Source: CAZTCJ01 sp964612085 (GTDB lineage: Bacteria > Pseudomonadota > Alphaproteobacteria > JAJFIK01). From it: DNA of 21,686 nt. The notes below the pieces were generated by a model. The model was given only the letters and a program-made list of their open reading frames with translations, did no database searches and had not been told where the DNA came from. The stretch spans positions 1 through 21,686 of the forward strand of contig CAZTCJ010000068.1 of NCBI GenBank assembly GCA_964612085.1, in the 5' to 3' direction. Positions 6,410-13,601 of the stretch are shown here, in pieces. Within the stretch, counting starts at the first letter, position 1; the number at the start of each line of letters is the position of its first letter. The position numbers and the translations under genes are program-made.

Positions 6410-7999
6410 ATGGCCTCCCTGTTCCGCTCCGTCCTGGCCTATGTACGCAGTCACCAACGCATCCTCTGGTTCCTGGCCCTGCTGGTGGGCATCGTCTCCG
6501 GCTATGCGGCGATCGCATTCGTCCTGCTGCTGAGGGCCGTGGAACGGCTGGCCTTCGGCTCCACCGGACCTGAGACGCTGCCCGAGGCCATCGCCGCCCT
6601 GCCCTGGTGGCATGTGGTGCTGGTGCCCACCTGCGGCGGGCTGATTGTCGGTCTGGCGCTGCAATTCCTGCTGAAACGGGAGCGGCCGTTCGGCGTTGTC
6701 GATGTCATCGAGATCCGTCTGCTCCGGCGCGGCAGGGCGCCGCTTCTGCCTGCGCTCTACAGCGCCGGGATTTCCATCCTCTCTCTCGGGGCCGGGGGCA
6801 GCGCCGGGCGGGAAGGCCCGGTCACCCATCTGGGCGGGGTCTTGGCCGCCGCCTTTACCCGCGCCTTCGATCTGCCGCCGCGCTTTGCCCGGGTCATGCT
6901 GGGCTGCGGCGTCGCGGCCGCCGTCTCCGCCTCGTTCAATGCGCCGGTTGCAGGCGTGCTCTTCGCCCATGAAGTCGTGCTGCGCCATTACGCGCCACGG
7001 GCCATCGCGCCCATCGCCGTGGCGAGCGTGGCGGGCGCGGTGATCTCCCGGCTGCATCTGGGCGACGAACCGGCGTTCACGGGCGCGGACTATGCCCTGG
7101 TCTCCTATCTGGAGATGCCCGCTTTCGTCGGCCTCGGCGTGATCGCCGCGATCGTCAGCATGGGATTTTTGAAGACCATCGACCTGGCCGACACGGTTGC
7201 GGGCAAGATCACCCTGCCCCTTTGGCTCCGGCCCGTGCTGGGCGGCGCGCTGATCGGCGCCATCGGCATCTGGTTTCCCGAAAGCCTGGGCGTGGGATAC
7301 GGCGCGGTCGATGCCGCCTTGCGCGAATCCTACACGCTGCCCTTCCTGCTCACCCTGATCGTCGTGAAGATGGTCGCCAGCGCCATTACGCTCGCCAGCC
7401 GATTCGGCGGCGGCCCGTTCAGCCCATCGCTCTATCTCGGCGCCATGGCGGGCGGCGCCTACGGCCTCGTCCTCGGCCAGTTTTTCCCCGGCGATATCGC
7501 CTCTTACGGCTTTTACGCCCTTGTCGGCATGGGCGCGGTGGCCGCCGCCGTCCTGGGCGCGCCCATCTCCACCACCTTGATCGTGTTCGAGCTGACGGGC
7601 GATTATGCCATGACCATCGCGCTCCTGGTCTCCGCCTCCATCGCCACCACGGCGAATCAGACGCTGATCGGCCAGTCCTTCTTTCAGTGGCAATTGCGCC
7701 AGCGCGGGCTCGATGTAACGGCGGGCACCTACACGGCCATGCTGCAACTGATCCTGGCACAAGACATCATGCGCGACCCTGCCCGCGCGGGCCTTACCAT
7801 CGAGCCGGATGCGCCTTATGTTGCGCCGGACACCACGCTGGGCGTCATTTTGACCACCCTACGCAATCACGATCTCGACGCCATCGCCGTGCGGGACGGA
7901 GACGGTCCGGACAGTCTTGTGGGCGTGATCTCGACCATCGATGCCTTGAGGGCGTATAACGAGGCCCTTGTCGAAGCCCATATCGAGGAACATCAATAG
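6410..7999 (+). CDS. ClC-type chloride channel/transporter with C-terminal CBS segment
   Basis: This 529-aa inner-membrane protein moves anions. The ClC core covers residues ~15-430, with many membrane helices. The gating-glutamate motif GREGP (133-137, Glu135), the helix-N motif GPFSP (335-339) and the PVAGVLFAHEV segment (179-189) are clear. A single CBS-like segment (about 450-517, from DIM to GVISTIDALRAY) follows; CBS domains often bind adenine nucleotides. Several key positions differ from E. coli ClcA by eye alignment: the GSGIP motif is replaced by PFGVV (93-97), the Tyr445 position is Phe425, and the proton-path Glu203 position is Val189. The first two normally contact the central chloride. 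It may therefore be a channel rather than a proton-coupled exchanger, and selectivity should not be assumed. It lies 48 bp after the pentapeptide gene and 31 bp before pcrA. Confidence 0.92.
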   Translation: MASLFRSVLAYVRSHQRILWFLALLVGIVSGYAAIAFVLLLRAVERLAFGSTGPETLPEAIAALPWWHVVLVPTCGGLIVGLALQFLLKRERPFGVVDVIEIRLLRRGRAPLLPALYSAGISILSLGAGGSAGREGPVTHLGGVLAAAFTRAFDLPPRFARVMLGCGVAAAVSASFNAPVAGVLFAHEVVLRHYAPRAIAPIAVASVAGAVISRLHLGDEPAFTGADYALVSYLEMPAFVGLGVIAAIVSMGFLKTIDLADTVAGKITLPLWLRPVLGGALIGAIGIWFPESLGVGYGAVDAALRESYTLPFLLTLIVVKMVASAITLASRFGGGPFSPSLYLGAMAGGAYGLVLGQFFPGDIASYGFYALVGMGAVAAAVLGAPISTTLIVFELTGDYAMTIALLVSASIATTANQTLIGQSFFQWQLRQRGLDVTAGTYTAMLQLILAQDIMRDPARAGLTIEPDAPYVAPDTTLGVILTTLRNHDLDAIAVRDGDGPDSLVGVISTIDALRAYNEALVEAHIEEHQ

Positions 8000-8030
8000 G
8001 GCTCTTTCTCAGTTCACCTTCCGGGAGACC

Positions 8031-10397
8031 ATGGCCGACCCGTTCGACGATCCCTTCGCGCTCGATGACGAGCCCGGCGCCGCCCCCGGCGCTCCGGCGC
8101 CAAATGCCGAGCCTGCCTATCTCGCCGCCCTCAATCCGGAGCAGCGCGCCGCCGTGGAAGCCCTCGACGGGCCCGTGCTTGTGCTGGCGGGCGCGGGCAC
8201 CGGCAAGACCCGGGTGCTGACCACCCGCATCGCGCACATTCTGGCGACGGGCCGGGCCTATCCCGGCCAGATCCTGGCGGTCACTTTCACCAACAAGGCG
8301 GCGCGGGAAATGAAGGAGCGGATCGGTGCGCTGATCGGCGGCGTGGTCGAAGGCATGCCCTGGCTCGGCACCTTCCATTCGCTCTCGGCCCAGATGCTGC
8401 GCCGTCACGCGGAGCTGGTAGGCTTGACCTCCAATTTCACCATTCTCGACACGGACGACCAGGAGCGGATCCTGAAACAGATCGTCCAGGCCGAACAGAT
8501 CGACGAAAAGCGCTGGCGGCCCCGGGATCTCGCCTTCCTGATCGACCGCTGGAAGAACAAGGGCTGGACACCGGATCAGGTGCCGGAAGAGGAAGGCGGC
8601 CGCTTCGCCAACGGTAAGGGCATCGACCTTTACCGTCAGTATCAGGAGCGGTTGAAGCTTTTGAACGCCGCCGATTTCGGCGACCTGCTGCTGGAAGCGC
8701 TGCAACTGTTCAAGAACCATTCCGATGTGCTTGCCGATTTCCACCGGCGCTTTGCCTATATCCTGGTGGACGAGTACCAGGACAGTAATGTGGCCCAATA
8801 TCTCTGGCTGCGCCTGCTCGCCCAAGGGCGCGGCAATATCTGCTGCGTCGGCGATGACGATCAGTCGATCTATGGCTGGCGCGGCGCGGAAGTGGACAAT
8901 ATCCTCCGCTTCGAGACCGATTTCCCCAATGCCAAGGTGATCCGCCTGGAGCGCAATTACCGCTCCACGCCCCGCATTCTGGGCGCGGCCAGCGGCCTGA
9001 TCGCGGCCAACAAGGCGCGGCTGGGCAAGACCTTGTGGACGGGGGCGGACGGCGGCGAGCCCATTTCCGTGCGCGGCCTGTTCGACGATACGGAAGAAGC
9101 GCGTACGGTCTCCGACACCATGGAGAGCCTGCAAAAAGGCGGCGCGCCTTTATCGCAGATGGCGGTGCTGGTGCGCGCCAGTTCCCAGATGCGGGCTTTT
9201 GAGGACCGCTTCATCGCCATCGGCCTGCCTTATCGGGTGTTTGGCGGTCCGCGCTTTTACGAGCGCGCCGAGATCCGCGACGCCAACGCCTATTTCCGCA
9301 TCGTCGCCAATCCGTCCGACAGCCTCGCTTTCGAGCGCATCTTCAACACGCCGTCCCGCAAGCTGGGCGACAAGGTACAGGCCCTGTTCACCGGCTTCGC
9401 GCGGGAACACGATCTGCCCTATCTGGAAGCCTGCCGTCATCTCTTGGACGGCGGCGCGTTCAAATCCGCCCAGGCCAAAGCCATGGAACGGCTGATCGGC
9501 ATGATCGATCAGTGGACGGCGCAAAAACAGGACATCCCCCACTGGGAGCTGGCGGGTCTCATTTTGGACGAGTCCGGCTATATGGAGATGCTCCAGAACG
9601 ACAAGTCGCCCCAGGCGCCCGGCCGTATCGACAACCTCAAGGAACTCGTCCATTCCATGGAAGAGTTCGACACGCTCGAAGGCTATCTGGAGCACATCGC
9701 CCTGGTCATGGAACTGGAACAGGCCGACACCGCCGACCGCATTACGCTGATGACGCTCCATGCCGCCAAGGGGCTTGAGTTCGACACGGTGTTCCTGCCC
9801 GGCTGGGAGGAAGGTCTGTTCCCGTCTCAACGCTCCCTCGACGAGACCGGCGAGAAAGGCCTCGAAGAAGAACGCCGCCTCGCCTATGTGGGCCTGACCC
9901 GGGCGCGCAAACGCGCGTTTGTGTCTTACGCCACGATGCGGACGATCTATGGCCGGATGCAACCTTGCATTCCCTCCCGGTTCATCGGTGAACTGCCGGA
10001 GGATCATATCGACATGGAAACGCCCAGCAATCCGTATGCGGGATTTGGCGGCTTTTCCGAAAGCACCGCCCAGTTCGACAACACCTACAACACGCCCGGC
10101 TGGCGCCGCGCCCAGGACCGCTGGCGCTCCGGCGCCATGACGAGCCCCGCCGGCCAGCGCTCGGCGCGCGGGCCACTGACCATCGACCATCAGCCCGACC
10201 TGATCGCCACATCCGACCCGTCCGACCAGACCTTTTCCGTCGGCGAACGGATCTTTCATCAGAAATTCGGCTATGGCCGGATCGCCGCCATGGAAGGCAC
10301 GAAATTAACGGTGGAGTTCGAGAAAGCCGGGCAGAAGCGCGTGATCGCCAGCTTCGTCGAGCGGGCCAAGAACCAGGATGCGCCGGACGGCGCCTGA
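8031..10397 (+). CDS. pcrA: UvrD/PcrA-type 3'-5' DNA helicase
   Basis: This 788-aa superfamily 1A helicase unwinds DNA in nucleotide excision and mismatch repair and clears RecA or stalled complexes. The motifs are in order: Q-like LNPEQRAAV (34-42), Walker A GAGTGKT (54-60), Ia TFTNKAAREMKER, II DEYQD (247-251), III GDDDQSIYGWRG (274-285), IV RLERNYRST, V TLHAAKGLEF, VI RRLAYVGLTRARK. A C-terminal Tudor-like segment (VGERIFHQKFGYGRIAAMEG...) that in relatives contacts RNA polymerase is present near 735-780. The start is the ATG at 8031, with GGGAG 5 nt upstream; a longer in-frame start at 7968 would overlap the ClC gene and add 21 unrelated residues. I saw no alphaproteobacterial LexA box (GTTC-N7-GTTC) just upstream. 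UvrD and PcrA are not separable by eye. Confidence 0.95.
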   Translation: MADPFDDPFALDDEPGAAPGAPAPNAEPAYLAALNPEQRAAVEALDGPVLVLAGAGTGKTRVLTTRIAHILATGRAYPGQILAVTFTNKAAREMKERIGALIGGVVEGMPWLGTFHSLSAQMLRRHAELVGLTSNFTILDTDDQERILKQIVQAEQIDEKRWRPRDLAFLIDRWKNKGWTPDQVPEEEGGRFANGKGIDLYRQYQERLKLLNAADFGDLLLEALQLFKNHSDVLADFHRRFAYILVDEYQDSNVAQYLWLRLLAQGRGNICCVGDDDQSIYGWRGAEVDNILRFETDFPNAKVIRLERNYRSTPRILGAASGLIAANKARLGKTLWTGADGGEPISVRGLFDDTEEARTVSDTMESLQKGGAPLSQMAVLVRASSQMRAFEDRFIAIGLPYRVFGGPRFYERAEIRDANAYFRIVANPSDSLAFERIFNTPSRKLGDKVQALFTGFAREHDLPYLEACRHLLDGGAFKSAQAKAMERLIGMIDQWTAQKQDIPHWELAGLILDESGYMEMLQNDKSPQAPGRIDNLKELVHSMEEFDTLEGYLEHIALVMELEQADTADRITLMTLHAAKGLEFDTVFLPGWEEGLFPSQRSLDETGEKGLEEERRLAYVGLTRARKRAFVSYATMRTIYGRMQPCIPSRFIGELPEDHIDMETPSNPYAGFGGFSESTAQFDNTYNTPGWRRAQDRWRSGAMTSPAGQRSARGPLTIDHQPDLIATSDPSDQTFSVGERIFHQKFGYGRIAAMEGTKLTVEFEKAGQKRVIASFVERAKNQDAPDGA

Positions 10398-10431
10398 TCC
10401 AAGCAATCAGGGGATAGTGAGACAAGCAACC

Positions 10432-11286
10432 ATGTGGCGGATACTGTTTTACGGCGAAGAAACGGACGCGCGGGACGTGGCCAATCAGTGGTCGGACGCT
10501 CTCATTCCCGAAGCCCTGGCCGTTTCCCTGTTCGAGAACGAAGAGGCGGAACAGTGGCTGGCGGACGCGCTCTACGATACCAAACAGGAAGCATCCGCCG
10601 CCCTCGAACTCTTAGATGAAGAGCATCAGCTTTGCGCGAGCATCGCGCCCGTGCCGGAGAAGGACTGGGTCGCCGTGTCCCTCGAAGGGCTGGAGCCCGT
10701 GCGCGCTGGCTGCTTCGTTATCCACGGCCATCACCACGAAAATGTGGCGGGGCCGGACGAAATTCCCATCGTGATCGATGCGGGCCAAGCCTTCGGCACG
10801 GGCCACCACGGCACGACCCTTGGCTGCCTGATGGCTATCGACCGGCTCGGCGAGCGCAAAGCGTTCCGCAATACCCTCGATCTGGGCTGCGGCACCGGCG
10901 TGCTCGCCATGGCCGTCGCCAAACGGCTCGCCGCGCCCGTGGTCGCCAGCGACAACGATCCGGTCGCCATCGAAGTGGCTGAAGCCAACGCAGCGGAAAA
11001 CGGCTGCGGGCAGATGATCCGCTTCGTGACAGCCGAAGGACTCGACCACGGCATGATCGCGGGCACCCAGCCTTTCGATTTGATCGTCGCCAATATCCTG
11101 CTGGAACCGCTGATGGCGCTCGCGGAACCAATCACCCGGGCGCTCGCTCCCGACGGCATTCTGATCGTTTCCGGCATCCTGACCGAACAGGAAGAGCCGT
11201 TGCTTGCCGCTTACAAACCACAAGGCCTGCGGCTGGCCGACCGCTTACGCATCGACGAATGGAGCACCCTGGTCCTGACCCGCTAA
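10432..11286 (+). CDS. prmA: Ribosomal protein L11 methyltransferase
   Basis: PrmA uses S-adenosylmethionine to trimethylate ribosomal protein L11. This 284-aa protein has an N-terminal substrate-recognition domain (~1-65), a linker, and a C-terminal Rossmann methyltransferase domain. Visible signatures are DAGQAFGTGHHGTTLGCL (116-133), motif I DLGCGTGVLAMA (150-161), the acidic SAM-ribose position in VVASDNDP (170-177), and the family-specific FDLIVANILLEPLMAL (215-230). The start ATG at 10432 gives MWRILFYGEE, the usual family opening; the Shine-Dalgarno is weak (GGGATAG, some 15 nt upstream), and pcrA ends 34 bp before. Its pepP neighbour begins 30 bp downstream, so both are likely in the same transcript. 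Confidence 0.95.
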   Translation: MWRILFYGEETDARDVANQWSDALIPEALAVSLFENEEAEQWLADALYDTKQEASAALELLDEEHQLCASIAPVPEKDWVAVSLEGLEPVRAGCFVIHGHHHENVAGPDEIPIVIDAGQAFGTGHHGTTLGCLMAIDRLGERKAFRNTLDLGCGTGVLAMAVAKRLAAPVVASDNDPVAIEVAEANAAENGCGQMIRFVTAEGLDHGMIAGTQPFDLIVANILLEPLMALAEPITRALAPDGILIVSGILTEQEEPLLAAYKPQGLRLADRLRIDEWSTLVLTR

Positions 11287-11316
11287 TCCCCATTCCCAGA
11301 CGTTATAAGGTTGATC

Positions 11317-13140
11317 ATGAGACAGACATTCACAGCCAAGACGGATCCGAAAACCGGCGCCCTCCGCGCGCGAGCCCTGCGCGACCGCTTGGCCGCCCGC
11401 GGCGTTGACGGCTTCCTCGTACCCCGCGCCGACGAACACCAGGGCGAATGGGTCGCCCCGCGCTCCGAACGCCTGGCGTGGTTGACCAGCTTTACCGGCT
11501 CTGCGGGCCTGGCCATCGTGTTGACGGAGCGCGCTGCCGTTTTCGTGGATGGGCGGTATACGGTACAAGTCCGCCAGCAGGTGGACACGGAGGTTTTCGA
11601 ACCGGTCTCGACCGTTGAGACGCAGCCGGAAGATTGGCTGCGCGACGCGGTCGGCCAAGGTGCGCGGATCGGTTTCGATCCCTGGCTGCACACACCCGCC
11701 GGCATCGCCCGCTTCCGCAAGGCGCTGGAGCGCGCGGGCGCGACGCTGGTGGCTCTCGAGCCCAACCCCATCGACGAGATCTGGGAGGACCAGCCCGAGC
11801 CGCCGACCGCGCTCGCCGTGCCTTACAATATAGCCCATGCGGGTCAGGCGGCCACGGACAAACGGGCCGATCTCGGCGCGGGCCTGGCGCGGGACGGCGC
11901 GAAAGCCGCCGTGCTCACCCTGCCCGATTCCATCGCCTGGCTCTTGAACATCCGGGGCGGCGACGTCTCCCACTCGCCCATCGCGCTGGCCTTCGCCATC
12001 CTCCATGATGATGGCCATACGGAGCTTTTCATCGACGAGCGCAAGGTGGACGATGCCTTGCGTACCCATCTGGGCAATGGCGTTACCATCCGCGCGCCGG
12101 AAGAGCTGGGGGCCGCCCTCGACGCTCTTGGAACGGACAAAGCGCGTGTGCTCGTGGACCCCAACTGGGCGCCCCTATGGATCGCCAAACGGCTCGAAGG
12201 CGCGGGCGCAACCCTCGTCAACGGACCCGATCCCTGCCTGTTGCCCAAGGCCTGCAAGAATGCGGTCGAAGTGCAGGGCGCGCGCACGGCTCATGCGCGC
12301 GACGGCGCGGCCATGACCCGGTTCCTGTGCTGGCTGACCGCGCAAGCCCCCACCGGCACGCTCGACGAGATCGCGGTGGTGCGCAAGCTCGAAGAGATCC
12401 GGGAACAGACGGGTGCCCTCAAAGACATCAGCTTTGAGTCCATTTCCGGCGCGGGACCGAACGGCGCCCTGCCCCATTACCGGGTGTCGGAAGCCTCCAA
12501 CACGCCGCTCGAGACCGGTACGCTTTACCTGATCGACAGCGGCGGCCAGTATCTGGAAGGCACGACCGACATCACACGGACGATCGCGGTGGGAGAGCCC
12601 ACGCAGGAAATGCGCGACCGCTTCACCCGCGTGCTCAAAGGCATGATCGCCCTGTCCTGCGCGCGCTTCCCCGCAGGCACACGGGGCATCCAGCTCGACA
12701 CGCTGGCGCGCCTGCCCCTGTGGCAAGGCGGTTTCGATTACGATCACGGCACGGGCCACGGGGTCGGCTCTTATCTGGGCGTCCATGAAGGGCCGCAATC
12801 GATTTCGAAAATGCTCCGGGATCAGGATTTGAAGCCGGGCATGATCGTCTCCAACGAGCCCGGTTACTATAAGGAAGGCCATTACGGCATCCGCACCGAA
12901 AACCTCATTGTGGTGACGGACCCGGAGATGCCGCCGGGCGGCGACCGGCCCATGATGGGCTTCGAGACCCTGACGCTCGCGCCCATCGACCGCACACTGA
13001 TCGATATCACACTGATGTCGGCGGACGAAATCGCCTGGCTGAATGCCTATCACGCGCGGGTACGGGCCGAGATCGGCCCGCAAGTTGACGCGAATACCCG
13101 CGCCTGGCTGGAAGAAGCCACGGCCCCGCTTGGGGCTTAG
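11317..13140 (+). CDS. pepP: Xaa-Pro aminopeptidase (M24B, aminopeptidase P, three-domain type)
   Basis: This enzyme removes the N-terminal residue from peptides with Pro in position 2, using two metal ions. At 607 aa it is of the long type, with two creatinase-like N-terminal domains and a C-terminal pita-bread catalytic domain, like animal cytosolic XPNPEP1. All five metal ligands are in place: Asp407 (LIDSGGQY), Asp418 (GTTDITRT), His481 (GTGHGVGS), Glu514 (SNEPGYY) and Glu528 (RTENL); His490 in VHEGPQ is the conserved extra His. The spacing between ligands matches the human enzyme to within one residue. The ATG at 11317 is chosen over a TTG at 11311 because AAGG lies 6 nt upstream. Its last 4 bases overlap the end of the converging flavodoxin-fold gene. 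Confidence 0.95.
   Translation: MRQTFTAKTDPKTGALRARALRDRLAARGVDGFLVPRADEHQGEWVAPRSERLAWLTSFTGSAGLAIVLTERAAVFVDGRYTVQVRQQVDTEVFEPVSTVETQPEDWLRDAVGQGARIGFDPWLHTPAGIARFRKALERAGATLVALEPNPIDEIWEDQPEPPTALAVPYNIAHAGQAATDKRADLGAGLARDGAKAAVLTLPDSIAWLLNIRGGDVSHSPIALAFAILHDDGHTELFIDERKVDDALRTHLGNGVTIRAPEELGAALDALGTDKARVLVDPNWAPLWIAKRLEGAGATLVNGPDPCLLPKACKNAVEVQGARTAHARDGAAMTRFLCWLTAQAPTGTLDEIAVVRKLEEIREQTGALKDISFESISGAGPNGALPHYRVSEASNTPLETGTLYLIDSGGQYLEGTTDITRTIAVGEPTQEMRDRFTRVLKGMIALSCARFPAGTRGIQLDTLARLPLWQGGFDYDHGTGHGVGSYLGVHEGPQSISKMLRDQDLKPGMIVSNEPGYYKEGHYGIRTENLIVVTDPEMPPGGDRPMMGFETLTLAPIDRTLIDITLMSADEIAWLNAYHARVRAEIGPQVDANTRAWLEEATAPLGA
13122..13137. other. Short GC hairpin at the pepP/flavodoxin convergent end
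   Basis: GCCCC-GCTT-GGGGC (13123-13136), extendable by one G-T pair, lies directly before the overlapping stop codons of pepP (plus) and the flavodoxin-fold gene (minus). No T-run follows. It is the only structure visible at this junction, where the two transcripts must otherwise run into each other. Confidence 0.3.
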
Positions 13141-13601
13141 AACACCCCTGCGTCGAGCCCGGCGGCGACCAGCATGCCGAGCTCTTCGCATTGGGCGATG
13201 AAGCCCTCGTCCCAGTCGCCCCTGCAGATGAGCGGCTCCGCGACCGCTTTCCAGCGCAGGCCCGTGACGATGCTCTCCACACCCCGGCGCGTGCCCGTGC
13301 CGTCATGGCCCGCGCGGATATAAAGCGCGTAAGGACGGCCTTGCGTTTCCTCCAGGCACGGATAATAGATCCGGTCGAAAAAGTCCTTCAGCGCCCCGCT
13401 CATATAACCGAGATTTTCCGTCGTGCCCAAAATGAGCGCGCTGGCCGCCTTTACATCCTCCGGCCCCGTATCGAACGGCGACAGCGCCTGCACGGTCAGG
13501 TCATCCGCCTGCGCCGCGTCTATCCCTTTCAGAACCGCGTCGCGCAGCCGGGCCGTGTTCGGCGACGGCGCATGGGCGACCACCAGAATACGTTTGGTCA
13601 T
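13137..13601 (-). CDS. Flavodoxin-fold family protein (putative NAD(P)H/FMN oxidoreductase)
   Basis: This 154-aa protein has the flavodoxin-like fold of small FMN-binding redox proteins. The first strand and phosphate loop read KRILVVAHAPSPNTARLR (residues 3-20). A second cofactor-loop region, ALILGTTENLGYMSGALKDFFDRIYYP (split here only by position 55-81), has the usual aromatic residue and the helix used in WrbA-like and FMN-reductase relatives. A third loop is IRAGHDGTGTRRG (95-107). No partner or substrate can be assigned. The ATG overlaps the ligA stop in ATGA (13598-13601), so it is probably translated by coupling with ligA. Its TAA overlaps the TAG of converging pepP by 4 bp. No extra domain is present. 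Confidence 0.8.
   Translation of the reverse strand: MTKRILVVAHAPSPNTARLRDAVLKGIDAAQADDLTVQALSPFDTGPEDVKAASALILGTTENLGYMSGALKDFFDRIYYPCLEETQGRPYALYIRAGHDGTGTRRGVESIVTGLRWKAVAEPLICRGDWDEGFIAQCEELGMLVAAGLDAGVF

Noticed and set aside
5672..7762. A 696-codon open frame on the minus strand opposite the pentapeptide and ClC genes, with its own five-residue periodicity
   Set aside because: The periodicity mirrors the pentapeptide codons on the other strand. The plus-strand genes carry clear family motifs, so this frame is not coding.
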